A DNA stretch of 64,000 nt from Oscillatoriaceae cyanobacterium Prado104 (lineage in GTDB: Bacteria; Cyanobacteriota; Cyanobacteriia; Cyanobacteriales; Microcoleaceae). The notes below the pieces were generated by a model that was not told the DNA's origin, did no database searches, and was given only the letters and a program-made list of their open reading frames with translations. Made by a program: the position numbers and the translations under genes. Positions 46,001-55,184 of the stretch are shown here, in pieces (positions within the stretch are counted from its first letter, which is position 1; every line of letters starts with the position of its first letter). The stretch is taken from contig JALOON010000060.1 in NCBI GenBank assembly GCA_025454405.1, positions 1-64,000 of the forward strand. The letters run 5' to 3'.

Positions 46001-49000
46001 CGGCAACGACATCCTCCAAGGCAACGCAGGCGAAGACTACGCCGAAGGTGGCAGCGGCCGCGATTGGATGGAAGGCAACGAAGGCAACGACATCCTCTAC
46101 GGACAAGACGGCAGCGACACCCAACAAGGCAACGCAGGCGACGACTTCATCGACGGCGGCAACGGCCAAGACTTGCTTTTAGGCAACGCAGGCGACGACG
46201 AACTCTACGGCCAAGCAGGCAATGACGTTCTGCAAGGCAACGAAAACAACGACTGGTTAGAAGGTGGCGACGGTAAAGACATCCTCTACGGGGGTGCCGA
46301 TGACGACGACCTTTACGGACAAGCTGGCGATGATTCCCTACTTGGCGATGATGGCAAAGACAACCTCTACGGTGGCGATGGCAAAGATTCCTTAATTGGC
46401 GGTGCGGGAGATGACGTACTCTTAGGTCAAGCTGACGATGACACTCTCTTCGGCAACACCGGCAACGACGAATTATTTGGCGGTGACGGCAATGACTTCT
46501 TAACAGCAGAAGCAGGCGATGACTTAATTGATGGCGGTGAAGGAGTCGATCGAGTTAATTACGATAACTCACCAAACGGCGTCATTGTCAACATCGATGA
46601 AAGCCAAGCCTACGACCACAACAGAAACCAACGCGCCCGCCAAGCAGTCAATCCAGCAAATCCCAGCCCGTATTACACCGACTTAGAACGCGACTTTGAC
46701 ATCGACTCCGGCGCAGCCAAAGACGGTTTCGGCAACACCGACGACCTCACCAATTTAGAAGACATCACCGGCACAATCTTTGATGACATCCTGATTGGCA
46801 ACAACAAAGACAATCAAATCAAAGCCTTAGCCGGAAATGACATCCTCATCGGCCATCAAGGAAATGACAGTTTTGACGGCGGAGATGGCATAGATGTCGT
46901 CAGCTACCGCCGCGACTTCAACAGCGTCACCGTCAACCTCGAAACAGGTACAGCTACCGACGGTTCCGGTGCCAATGATGCCATTGCCGGAGTTGAAAAT
47001 GTTGTCGGTTCCGAATACAACGATGACATTACAGGCGACAGCAACGCCAACACTCTCACAGGCGGTAACGGCGACGATAAAATCAACGGCCGCGAGGGCA
47101 ACGACCAACTCTACGGCGAATTCGGAACCGACGAAATTTACGGCGGTAATGGCAGCGACAGGATTTTTGGCAATCAGGGAGAAGACTCTCTCTACGCTGA
47201 AGCGGGCAACGATTTTGTGTACGGTGGCGACGGCAGCGACTTCGCAGACGCCGGTACTGGCGATGATTTTGTCTCTGGTGACAGCGGTACCAACGACCGC
47301 AGCTACGGCAACGACACCATCTACGGCAATGCTGGCAACGACAGCTTGTACGGACGTGCCGGCGATGACAACATCTACGGCGGCGACGACAAAGACACCA
47401 TCTACGGCGAAAGCGAAAACGACAAACTCTACGGAGAAGGAGACACCGACTTAGTATACGGCGGCACCGGCGATGACGAAATGTCCGGCGGTGACGAAAA
47501 AGACACCCTCATCGGCGAAGCCGGCAACGACACTCTCACCGGCGATGCAGGCGACGACACCCTAGACTCCGGCCTCGGCGATGACTACCTCTACGGCGGC
47601 ACCGACAAAGACACCCTCAATGCCGGCCTCGGCAACGACAACCTTTACGGCGGTGACGATACCGACATCCTCCTGGGCAAAGAAGGCGACGACAACCTGT
47701 TTGGCGAAGCGGGCGACGACACCCTCGATGCAGCCGAAGGCAACGACAACCTCTACGGCGGCGACGGCAAAGACATCCTCGATGCCGGAATTGGCAACGA
47801 CCAACTTTATGGAGGTCAAGACGATGACACTTTATCCGCCCAAGCTGGCGATGATTACCTTTACGGCGAAGGTGGCGATGACATCCTCAACGCAGCAGAA
47901 GGCAGCGACAGTCTCTACGGCGGCGACGGCAAAGATATTCTCGATGCGGGAATTGGCAACGATTATCTCTGGGGAGGTCAAGATGATGACACTTTATCCG
48001 CCCAAGCTGGCGATGATTACCTTTACGGCGAAAACGGCGATGACATCCTCAACGCAGCAGAAGGCAACGACAGTCTCTACGGCGGCGACGGCAAAGACAT
48101 CCTCGATGCGGGAAGTGACAATGACTATCTGTGGGGAGGTCAAGATGATGACACATTGTCCGCCCAAGCTGGGGATGATTACCTTTACGGCGAAAACGGC
48201 GATGACATTCTGAATGCAGCAGAAGGAAACGACAGTCTCTACGGCGGCGACGGTAAAGACATCCTCGATGCCGGAAGTGACAACGACTATCTGTGGGGAG
48301 GTCAAGATGATGACACATTGTCCGCCCAAGCTGGCGACGACTACCTTTACGGCGAAAACGGCGATGACATCCTCGATGCCGGTACTGGCAACGACAGCCT
48401 CTACGGTGGCGACAACAAAGATACGCTGTTCGGGCAAGCTGGCAACGACTTGTTAGAAGGCGGTTTCGGCGATGATTCGCTGCTGGGAGGCGACGATAAT
48501 GACACGCTTCTCGGTCAAGCTGACAGCGATACTCTCGAAGGTGGCGCGGGCAACGACATTCTCGAAGGCAATTCCGGGACTGACAAACTGTTCGGACAAA
48601 CCGGCGATGACTCCCTCGACGGCGGTACGGAAAATGACACCCTCGAAGGTGGCGACGGCAACGACTTGCTGGATGGCGGCGACAATAACGACAGTTTGTT
48701 CGGACAAGCCGGCAACGATACGGTTATCGGCAACCGCGGCGACGATATTGCTGACGGCGGTTTGGGCAACGATTTGCTGCAAGGTAATGAAGGGCGCGAT
48801 CGAATTTTCGGTCAAGCGGGCCTGGATACGCTGTTCGGCGGTGGCGACGGCGACACTCTCTGGGGAGGCAATGACGCTGACATTTTGCAGGGAGAATCGG
48901 GCGGCGATACCCTGTTGGGCGGTTTCGGCGATGACACCCTCGACGGCGGCGAAGATAATGACAGCCTGTACGGTGAAGCGGGCGCGGATACTCTCGCAGG

Positions 49001-51302
49001 CGGCAGCGGCGATGACATGGTAGACGGCGGTACTGAAAATGATACTCTCTCCGGCAACGACGGGCGCGATCGACTGTACGGCCGCCAGGGCAACGATCTG
49101 TTAGAAGGCAATGCCGACAACGACGAACTTTGGGGCGGCGACAACGACGATACGCTGTTCGGACAAACGGGAGATGACATTCTCCGAGGCGAATCCGGCA
49201 ACGACAGTTTAGAAGGAGGCGAAGGGGTCGATCGAATTTTCGGTCAAACCGGCAAAGATACCCTCTCCGGCAGCGATGGCGACGACTACCTCGAAGGCGG
49301 CGCGGGCGATGATAGCATGACTGGGGGCGCAGGGGGCGATCGAATTTTTGGCAACGACGGCAACGATATCGGTGAAGGCGACGGCGGCGACGACTACATC
49401 GACGGCGGGGCGAACGACGATACTTTGTCTGGGGGAGAAGGGGTCGATCGAATTTTCGGTCAATCCGGCAACGACAGCATCGCAGGCAACGATGACAGTG
49501 ACTTCATCGACGCCGGAACCGGAAATGACCGCGTATTCGGCAACGACGGCGACGACGAACTCTACGGCCGCGAAGACCGAGATTTCATCGACGGCGGCCG
49601 CGACAACGACAAAATTTACGGCGGTGACAACACTGACACCCTCCTCGGACAAACCGGAAACGACGATATTGACGGCGGTTCGGGCGATGACTCGATTTCC
49701 GGCGGCGACGGGGCCGACAACATTTGGGGTCAAGCAGGCAACGACTTCATCAACGCAAACGCTGGCGATGACTGCATTTGGGGCAACGAAGACGACGACA
49801 CCATCCTCGGAGAAGCGGGCAGCGACAACATCGACGGCGGTTCCGGCTACGACAGCATCGACGGCGGCGCCGGCAACGACCAACTGATTGGCGGTACGGG
49901 CAACGACCAATTAATCGGAGGCGCGGGCAACGACACCGCTGACGGCGGCATCGACGACGACGAACTCTTAGGCGGGTCCGGCAACGACCAACTTGCGGGA
50001 AATCAAGGGCAAGACAGCATTTTCGGCGAAGTCGGAGAAGACACCCTCTACGGAGGCGACGAAACCGACTTGATGGACGGCGGCGCGAGTTCCGACTTAG
50101 TTTACGGCGATAGCGGCGACGACACGCTGACAGGCGATTCCGGCGACGACACCCTCGCAGGCGGCAGCGGCAACGACTTGATGGGCGGAGGCAACGGCGA
50201 CGACTTGCTACTCGGCGAATGCGACGACGACACGATGCTGGGAGGCGCTGGCAAAGATACCCTCGACGGCGGTTGCGGCAACGACTTGCTAGCCGGGGAA
50301 GCTGGCAGCGACAGCCTCTACGGCAACGAAGGCGATGACAGCATCGACGGCGGCAGCAGCAACGACACCCTGGCGGGCGGTAGCGGCAATGACTTGCTGG
50401 ACGGCAGCAGCGGCAACGACAGCCTCGACGGCAACGAAGGCGAGGACAGCCTCTACGGCGGTTCGGGTAACAATGTGCTAAACGGCGGCAGCGGCGAAGA
50501 TTACTTGTTTGGAGGCAGCAGTACCGATTTGTTCGTACTCTCACTAAGTGCGGGAACCGATAATATATTCAGCTTCCAGGCCGATCGAGATTACTTCGGA
50601 CTCACCGGGAATCTCACTTTTGACCAACTGCAAATCGTCCAAGGCACGGACACTTATACTAACGATGCTTTGATTAGCATCGCGGAAAGTGGCGAACAAC
50701 TAGCATGGTTGAAAGATTTTCAATTCGATCTAATCAACAGTTCTCACTTTGTTACTTACACCCCCGACGGCACGCTACCCGAAGCTTTCAACACTCCCTC
50801 AAATACCGATCCTTTAACGGGAGAACCTGTTGACAGCGAAGGTGTTGGTAGCGAAGCTGACGACTCTTTAACTGGCGGTATCGATGCTGGTTCGTTAGGT
50901 TCAACTACTGACTTTGCGCCTTCTCAAAACAGCACGACGGTTGAAGAATCTCCCTTCACTCTCGAAGGATTAACAACAGGTACTGAGGCGGGAATGCTAA
51001 CAGCAACTGCTGGAAGTACAACTACCGATGATATCTTGCTTAACGGCGGTTCAATGCCGAACATGAGCTTTGAGGGTCAAGATGATGATGACATTTTGAT
51101 CTACGACAACAATAACAGCTTGTTCGGCTCTGTTAGCAGCGCTCAAACTCAGCCAATTATTCCTTTGAACGGCACGACAGTTGATAGCGGGATTTCTCCA
51201 ATAGCTAATACTGTTGGCGACAGCGACCTGTTAATTACTCCGGCTGCAAGTCCCAGCGATCCGCTAGCAAATAGCGATTTGACTGGCATTACTATTATGT
51301 AG
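43020..51302 (+). CDS. Giant RTX protein with esterase-like N-terminal region
   Basis: 2760 residues from the ATG at 43020 (MTSNNSFN). 1-190: a domain common in cyanobacterial RTX proteins with SVLLEEIGHSVDW near residue 110 (a zincin-like HExxH with the first His replaced by Glu, so probably not catalytic). About 190-600: esterase-like region with LFVNGILTKPEDFD, IFIPHSQGNFFVEDG (Ser at about 436, an H-S-Q-G elbow) and ILGFGSPTNY. About 610-2500: near-continuous GGxGxDxLx calcium-binding nonapeptides, interrupted by two beta-like stretches (about 815-865 and 1180-1330). About 2500-2760: YLFGGSSTDLFVLS end cap and a Thr/Ser-rich tail. Expected to leave the cell unfolded by type I secretion and fold with Ca2+ outside. 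No secretion genes are adjacent. Confidence 0.9.
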   Translation: MTSNNSFNSAIEASLQQAYSILNNFANADDFIAKVQGIFGTNFDAGKLEQIRQQWVNSDFTSLPAIEIRTGSELQGANAAYAGSNNTIYVSQDFLTQNNDNLQGITSVLLEEIGHSVDWQINASDTPGDEGEFFSNVVQGINLSDSQVQQLKQENDAITLTFNNSHSLDSLSNDSQIQAEQDADSNGYTSGLGNQVLSKIIENRSKTEVLFVNGILTKPEDFDASRKAIGDKLNLKDWSSVIPGYQTSLQLNSYNGQAPEFFKSIYNSTQGGDVNNIATFFGDLNFQVFAKAMTAYETHWNNKFANSPDAPNIYNKIKASDWAAEHGESENYKGFELLREAQALGVSVVTFFNADKPNTVSKFVANWAPEEIKKFGNLLAEIQTSDLQEALSQYFLYEASPVSKEVNKKWVSSLLGFLNTGTPSGLKNSAIFIPHSQGNFFVEDGLLDNDGFAAHSENIRILGFGSPTNYSSLNGKYTGITLTNEIDVSPFGIRLFQEKDLITYLQLPFGDGKNLEVEKLQHLLEAFPKLDDFLKKVLAGGSLHNFDNLYLQDLLFKKDGRDWFKEYFNQVNSQGYYFPKAPITSSDFGTPDGDWIEGNNSWVGNTLQSNDGNDVIRGNGGNDVLISGQGWDFLDGGNGEDLASYLDRDSITVRQIQDYLNSGFDVYEVTDGVEKDVLVDIEKIAGSPNNDRMFGGRGKDSFYGSSGDDELRGEGGDDYLEGNEGNDKYYGGDHNDFADDDGKINLGESSGNDYFEGGKGNDTFYGANGDDTAYGGEDDDFIRGENGKDTIYGGSGNDDIGGGYGKDSRWWDGTIDEGGPDAEASFTIPGLGVDTETTTTRFAANPTNTNRATAIYAEANIETPQETDGDDLIYGGTGNDSIAGDEGNDEIFGDADNDLVYGGTGDDQISGGSDQDKVFGGQGNDLINGDTGNDSLSGESGNDILSGGNDQDILFGGDDKDFLSGGDDDDILDGGTADDTLTGNSGNDQLYGQSGNDILQGNAGEDYAEGGSGRDWMEGNEGNDILYGQDGSDTQQGNAGDDFIDGGNGQDLLLGNAGDDELYGQAGNDVLQGNENNDWLEGGDGKDILYGGADDDDLYGQAGDDSLLGDDGKDNLYGGDGKDSLIGGAGDDVLLGQADDDTLFGNTGNDELFGGDGNDFLTAEAGDDLIDGGEGVDRVNYDNSPNGVIVNIDESQAYDHNRNQRARQAVNPANPSPYYTDLERDFDIDSGAAKDGFGNTDDLTNLEDITGTIFDDILIGNNKDNQIKALAGNDILIGHQGNDSFDGGDGIDVVSYRRDFNSVTVNLETGTATDGSGANDAIAGVENVVGSEYNDDITGDSNANTLTGGNGDDKINGREGNDQLYGEFGTDEIYGGNGSDRIFGNQGEDSLYAEAGNDFVYGGDGSDFADAGTGDDFVSGDSGTNDRSYGNDTIYGNAGNDSLYGRAGDDNIYGGDDKDTIYGESENDKLYGEGDTDLVYGGTGDDEMSGGDEKDTLIGEAGNDTLTGDAGDDTLDSGLGDDYLYGGTDKDTLNAGLGNDNLYGGDDTDILLGKEGDDNLFGEAGDDTLDAAEGNDNLYGGDGKDILDAGIGNDQLYGGQDDDTLSAQAGDDYLYGEGGDDILNAAEGSDSLYGGDGKDILDAGIGNDYLWGGQDDDTLSAQAGDDYLYGENGDDILNAAEGNDSLYGGDGKDILDAGSDNDYLWGGQDDDTLSAQAGDDYLYGENGDDILNAAEGNDSLYGGDGKDILDAGSDNDYLWGGQDDDTLSAQAGDDYLYGENGDDILDAGTGNDSLYGGDNKDTLFGQAGNDLLEGGFGDDSLLGGDDNDTLLGQADSDTLEGGAGNDILEGNSGTDKLFGQTGDDSLDGGTENDTLEGGDGNDLLDGGDNNDSLFGQAGNDTVIGNRGDDIADGGLGNDLLQGNEGRDRIFGQAGLDTLFGGGDGDTLWGGNDADILQGESGGDTLLGGFGDDTLDGGEDNDSLYGEAGADTLAGGSGDDMVDGGTENDTLSGNDGRDRLYGRQGNDLLEGNADNDELWGGDNDDTLFGQTGDDILRGESGNDSLEGGEGVDRIFGQTGKDTLSGSDGDDYLEGGAGDDSMTGGAGGDRIFGNDGNDIGEGDGGDDYIDGGANDDTLSGGEGVDRIFGQSGNDSIAGNDDSDFIDAGTGNDRVFGNDGDDELYGREDRDFIDGGRDNDKIYGGDNTDTLLGQTGNDDIDGGSGDDSISGGDGADNIWGQAGNDFINANAGDDCIWGNEDDDTILGEAGSDNIDGGSGYDSIDGGAGNDQLIGGTGNDQLIGGAGNDTADGGIDDDELLGGSGNDQLAGNQGQDSIFGEVGEDTLYGGDETDLMDGGASSDLVYGDSGDDTLTGDSGDDTLAGGSGNDLMGGGNGDDLLLGECDDDTMLGGAGKDTLDGGCGNDLLAGEAGSDSLYGNEGDDSIDGGSSNDTLAGGSGNDLLDGSSGNDSLDGNEGEDSLYGGSGNNVLNGGSGEDYLFGGSSTDLFVLSLSAGTDNIFSFQADRDYFGLTGNLTFDQLQIVQGTDTYTNDALISIAESGEQLAWLKDFQFDLINSSHFVTYTPDGTLPEAFNTPSNTDPLTGEPVDSEGVGSEADDSLTGGIDAGSLGSTTDFAPSQNSTTVEESPFTLEGLTTGTEAGMLTATAGSTTTDDILLNGGSMPNMSFEGQDDDDILIYDNNNSLFGSVSSAQTQPIIPLNGTTVDSGISPIANTVGDSDLLITPAASPSDPLANSDLTGITIM
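47739..48386 (+). repeat. Four 162-bp near-identical repeats inside the RTX gene
   Basis: Units start at 47739, 47901, 48063 and 48225, each 54 codons (six nonapeptides) beginning G(N/S)D-LYGGDGKDILDAG and including DYLWGGQDDDTLSAQAGDDY. Copies 3 and 4 differ by few bases. The neighbouring nonapeptides are far more diverged, so this block results from recent tandem duplication. Confidence 0.92.
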
Positions 51303-51353
51303 TAATTGTAGGTTTGGTTGAGGTAGGTTTGGTTGAGGGCGATCGAATACATT

Positions 51354-51386
51354 AAAAACCCGGTTTCTTGAAGAAACCGGGTTTTT
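51354..51386. terminator. AAACCCGGTTT-family palindrome as bidirectional terminator
   Basis: Arms 51354-51369 (aaaaacccggtttctt) and 51371-51386 are perfect 16-bp inverted copies, followed by T. It lies between the convergent RTX gene and the 359-residue gene, 52 bp after the RTX stop, and has a T tract on both sides, as a rho-independent terminator for both strands would. The 45 bp before it recur at 55681-55725. Confidence 0.75.
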
Positions 51387-51432
51387 TGCACTAAATTTGA
51401 GCCTCTCCTTGTCTGAGGATCGATTTGTATCG

Positions 51433-52512
51433 CTATACCTTAATAAATTCAAAGTCCTTCGATGGTTTATCACCGGGGTTAAACAGCTCATTAAAAGAAC
51501 CGTCTGGTTTAAGCGTAACGAGTAAACCACTCCACTTCGATCGGAGCTTATCTCCATCACGGTAGAGCAGATGAAAGGAAGGCTTGGGCTGGCGACTCAT
51601 TATTTCAGTCTGTGTTGCAGGCTTGAATTCAAGAAATGTAAGCAATATACTATCAGTATTGGGTCTTTCGATGCGATATATTCCAGCATCACGAACCAAA
51701 TTTGTTGCATGGCTAAACGTAGATCCTGACTGCCTCTGCTCGATAAAATTTACGTTTGCGCCATTGATTGTTAGTCGAAATCGCTTCGTTGCATCGGTGC
51801 TTTCCCAAGTTCCATCAAGTGATTCACCGATATTTATCTTAATTGGAGAAGCACCTTCTACTGGGATTGTTGGATTACCGATAAGATTCCAGGGATCTTT
51901 TCCTGGGGCAGGTGAGATTTGGAAAACTTGATTAGGTGGGCTGCTCAAGTTTGTGGATAAATACATTTCGTAAGCGGGGAATGGATCAACCAATCCTTTT
52001 ACTGTCACGCGCCCCATCATTAGTCCAGTGTCCACTTCCAAAAGAACCTTCAGATCCCAATCAATATCTGGTGATCCTGGCGCAAGAGGATTGTTTGCCT
52101 CTCCCCGCAAATTAAAAGTTAATACTCGTCCACCATTTGGTTCATTAGTTATTGAGACATCTTTGATGACAAGCCTTGATGAATCACCTACTGCTGATTC
52201 AGGCGACGAATCAGTTAAAGACTTAAACTTGAGTGTTGGATCGCAACGCCGAGATGCAACACTTACTTGATTAGAAACAAGATCTACTAATATTTCGCAA
52301 TACGCTCTAGCTGATGCCGTCTTTTCTGAGAGAAACGTGCGGTCATCGGTGTGAAAAAAACCTAATAGCCCTAGCGGGCCTGGTATGACTTTTTTCCCAG
52401 TATGCCCTGCTGCCGTAATCGTCTGCGAGAATTCTGTGCCATCTGAATTGAGTACAACTCCAGGAATAAACGCGCGGCACCACAAAGAAATTAACTTCAG
52501 TTGATCAGACAT
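51433..52512 (-). CDS. Hypothetical protein, possibly DUF3238-like
   Basis: 359 residues from the ATG at 52512 (MSDQLKL), with GGAGGA eight bases upstream. No signal peptide. The N-terminal half has LWCRAFIPGVVLN, GHTGKKVIPGPLGLLGFFHTDDRTF and ARAYCEILVDLVSNQV, reminiscent of DUF3238-type proteins, mostly beta-rich and of unknown function; the second half (about 185-359) contains SLDGTWESTDATKRFRLTING and FHLLYRDGDKLRSKWSGLL, a small lipocalin-like beta domain. It is the second gene of a pair with the MACPF-like/LRR gene, 92 bp downstream of it. Family assignment uncertain. Confidence 0.6.
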   Translation of the reverse strand: MSDQLKLISLWCRAFIPGVVLNSDGTEFSQTITAAGHTGKKVIPGPLGLLGFFHTDDRTFLSEKTASARAYCEILVDLVSNQVSVASRRCDPTLKFKSLTDSSPESAVGDSSRLVIKDVSITNEPNGGRVLTFNLRGEANNPLAPGSPDIDWDLKVLLEVDTGLMMGRVTVKGLVDPFPAYEMYLSTNLSSPPNQVFQISPAPGKDPWNLIGNPTIPVEGASPIKINIGESLDGTWESTDATKRFRLTINGANVNFIEQRQSGSTFSHATNLVRDAGIYRIERPNTDSILLTFLEFKPATQTEIMSRQPKPSFHLLYRDGDKLRSKWSGLLVTLKPDGSFNELFNPGDKPSKDFEFIKV

Positions 52513-52604
52513 GGACACTTCCTCCACTTAGATAGTTGGGTGCATATAGATGATTAAGACTTCGACAATCGATAATATATAACAATTTATTGAAGCCTTA
52601 CAAA

Positions 52605-54563
52605 TCAGTTATCTCTCTCAAATACATCAGCAAACTGACAGATTTTTCCCTGCGGATCTGGTATTGGGCAAATTTTACTAACAAGTGGATTGCCCATGAG
52701 ATTCAGATTTTTTAGATTTGTAAGAGATGCTAGTGAACTAACATCTGTGATTTTGTTATCCCAAAGAAAAAGATTTTCAAGATTTATAAGAAGTGCTAAA
52801 GGTTTTATATCCACAATATTGTTACCTCCAAGGGCAAGCAGCTTGAGGTTTTTAAGCTGTGATATAGGATTCAAATCATCAATTCTATTACCCTCAAGAC
52901 TCAATAGTGCAAGATTATTGAGTTTCGATAATGGCTTTAAATTAGCAACTTGATTATTTGCTAGACCTAACCACTCAAGGTTCACTAGGGACTCTAAAGG
53001 TTTTAAATCAGTTATCTCATTGAAGGAGAGATCTAGCTTAGTAAGATTTGTCAAGGAAGCTAATGGATCTAGATCTGTAATTTTGCTGTTAAATGGTATG
53101 GAAAGTTCCTTAGACTGAGTTAGAACTTGTTCCACAACTGCGGATTTATCATCAACTTTATCAAAATCAACCACCTCTTTCCTGACTTTTTCACCCAGTG
53201 TGTTTAGCAACTGCTGTATTGATCTTCTGGTACTTGGCAAATCTTTAGTGTCATACCATTGAGCTAAACTTTCAGGGACAATCTCTAGCTTTAATTCGTC
53301 AACAGTTTTTAGCTTGCTATTAGTCTGAGCAACTTTTTCAACACATTCATCCAACTTTGTATAGCAAATGATGGCTGTTTCATAAATCAACTTAAGATTA
53401 TCACTTATAATAATATCAATTTCTTCAATATTTGCTCTTTGGCTCTGTGATAAACGAATGGGACCAGTTAAAAGAGATCTAACTCTATTGCGATACTTTA
53501 AGTTGATTTCAAATTGTAGACTTAAATCCTCTCTAGCAGCTTTGATTGCATCGGAAATTATTGGTGGAGGTGATATGAGAGCTAGATTAGACCAAGGGTT
53601 TGTAATATAAGAAAGCTCCGCTGGACCGTTTGGGTTATTAGTGTTTCCAAAGTCACTATCAGGACGAATCTGTTGAGGAAATGCACTAGGATCTTGAGTG
53701 TCAGTTGCATAAAAAAGAGCATTATCTAAAACTTTAAGACATGCACTTGGATTAGTCATTGAACAGACTAGAATTGCATGGACATTTTTTCCATCAGGTG
53801 ATGTAACTTTTGCATCCGAACCTGTTCCGAAAATAGCGCTTACTCGTGAAATATCGCCGCCAATTTGATAAGCTTGTATAGTTATTGATGCTGTACTTCC
53901 AAATAACTTTGAAGCCTTTTCAAGTTCGCTTGAAACTGAGAAAGCTGGTCCTTTTACTTTGAACTGTAGATTAAATTCCTGCTTTTTCGATCTACTTGAG
54001 AATTCGATTTTGGCAGATATAAAAAGCGTAGCACCTAAAGTTACTTGTTCTACGTATTCATGACCGCATACTTTTACCCAATTTTCACCAACAAAATTGT
54101 TGTCAGTGCTAAACCCTTTTGCAGCTTCTCCAACTGCCGTTAGTCCTGTATATTTGAGCTTTCTGTTCTTGAATCTATATTGAGCAGAGTACACCGTAAC
54201 CTCTGAGTAGTTATTAGCAGAGGCTTCTGAGGCAAACCTCGCACTCATACTTCCTTTATATAGACCATATCGAGCACTAGCACCAATTGAAAATCCAAGA
54301 GAGTCTGCTGTTTCTGTTGCAGATAAACTGCGAGAAAAAACAACACTTGACTCTTGTGCGCCTACAAACTCTACTGTGCCAGTAACACATTCGCCAACAA
54401 AACTTTCTTCCTCTGAGTTGTATCCTTCTCCTAGTAAGGCTTTATTGGCTTGACTAGCGGATGGAATTTCCATAAGTTGATCTAGACTACAATAAACTAC
54501 TTTGAAATATACTCTTCTGACAACATCATCAAGGCTAGTACCTTGACCACAAACTTGCAGCAT
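52605..54563 (-). CDS. MACPF-like N-terminal domain plus leucine-rich repeats
   Basis: 652 residues from the ATG at 54563 (MLQVCGQG). Residues about 60-250 have the look of a MACPF/perforin-like domain: SLGFSIGASARYGLYKGSMS, NYSEVTVYSAQYRF and the signature-like FVGENWVKVCGHEYVEQVTLG, in which the family has W/Y-G-T-H. About 330-470 is helical. About 490-630 contains six 22-residue internalin-type LRRs (LTKLDLSFNEITDLKPLESL). No signal peptide or ribosome binding site is visible. MACPF proteins make pores; a pore-forming role is inference. The neighbour gene at 51433-52512 follows on the same strand. Confidence 0.7.
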   Translation of the reverse strand: MLQVCGQGTSLDDVVRRVYFKVVYCSLDQLMEIPSASQANKALLGEGYNSEEESFVGECVTGTVEFVGAQESSVVFSRSLSATETADSLGFSIGASARYGLYKGSMSARFASEASANNYSEVTVYSAQYRFKNRKLKYTGLTAVGEAAKGFSTDNNFVGENWVKVCGHEYVEQVTLGATLFISAKIEFSSRSKKQEFNLQFKVKGPAFSVSSELEKASKLFGSTASITIQAYQIGGDISRVSAIFGTGSDAKVTSPDGKNVHAILVCSMTNPSACLKVLDNALFYATDTQDPSAFPQQIRPDSDFGNTNNPNGPAELSYITNPWSNLALISPPPIISDAIKAAREDLSLQFEINLKYRNRVRSLLTGPIRLSQSQRANIEEIDIIISDNLKLIYETAIICYTKLDECVEKVAQTNSKLKTVDELKLEIVPESLAQWYDTKDLPSTRRSIQQLLNTLGEKVRKEVVDFDKVDDKSAVVEQVLTQSKELSIPFNSKITDLDPLASLTNLTKLDLSFNEITDLKPLESLVNLEWLGLANNQVANLKPLSKLNNLALLSLEGNRIDDLNPISQLKNLKLLALGGNNIVDIKPLALLINLENLFLWDNKITDVSSLASLTNLKNLNLMGNPLVSKICPIPDPQGKICQFADVFERDN

Positions 54564-54817
54564 AACGATCGAGTTCAACTGCGCGCGTTAGCGAAGCACT
54601 CGTTGCAGGATCGCCTCTCAACGAAGCTAACAATCTTAAATTCGCGTCAGTTGCAACGACTAGATTTATCGAAGCATCCCATACAAGAAACCCCGAGCTT
54701 TTGCCGATCGATCGCCCTACTGTCGATAAATCTTATAATTGTCCCGCAGTTGGAGCATAATACTGTTTCCGATCGACCGATCCGGAACATCTGCAGTTTA
54801 ATTTGGAACATTCCCAA

Positions 54818-54922
54818 CAGCTTGTTGTCTGCCTTAACTCAAAGAATAAACCACCCCGATCGCCCTGTCGGTGAGAAAAAGTGACGCGATTTTATAAACT
54901 TACGTAAATTAGCTCGATCGAT
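54818..54922. repeat. Island repeat, copy 1 (CGATCGCCCTGTCGG type)
   Basis: From cagcttgttgtct (54818) to acgtaaattagctcgatcg (54922). Copies: 55574-55642, 59868-59954 (with a 21-bp internal deletion) and a partial one at 59389-59427. The end of this copy overlaps the last codons of the antitoxin gene 54909-55184. The rest of 54564-54817 shows no gene. Confidence 0.85.
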
Positions 54923-55184
54923 TAGACTTGTTCAACCCCAGTCTGCGACGCATTTCCTCACTGGAAACTCCGCCTTCAGAGCGTCGCTTTGCCCGCGATT
55001 GCTCAATCAACTCAATGAACTTTGGATTGGTACTCAGCGAAATTGTCTCGATGTCAACATTTTCAAGCGTGACTAATGCTGCAATAGGTTGACCGTTGCT
55101 GGTTATAATGACTGGCTCCTGGGCCAGACCTGAAGCATACTTGGCTAATGTTTCGGTTGCCTCTGCAATTTCAACAATCTTCAT
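54909..55184 (-). CDS. Type II antitoxin, Phd/YefM family
   Basis: 91 residues. MKIVEIAEATETLAKYASGL, PVIITSNGQPIAALVTLENVD is the Phd/YefM fold, which binds DNA and autoregulates; the C-terminal tail (about 60-91) would cover the toxin. Its start codon overlaps the toxin stop by four bases (ATGA, 55181-55184), and it lies downstream of the toxin, a toxin-first order. The last codons lie inside the island repeat (54853-54922). ATG at 55184. Confidence 0.85.
   Translation of the reverse strand: MKIVEIAEATETLAKYASGLAQEPVIITSNGQPIAALVTLENVDIETISLSTNPKFIELIEQSRAKRRSEGGVSSEEMRRRLGLNKSNRSS

Noticed and set aside
47562-48437. Long open frames opposite or out of frame to the RTX gene, across 44.6-50.5 kb
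   Set aside because: They mirror the codon periodicity of the nonapeptide repeats (GGC/GAC-rich), have no start signals and no family likeness.
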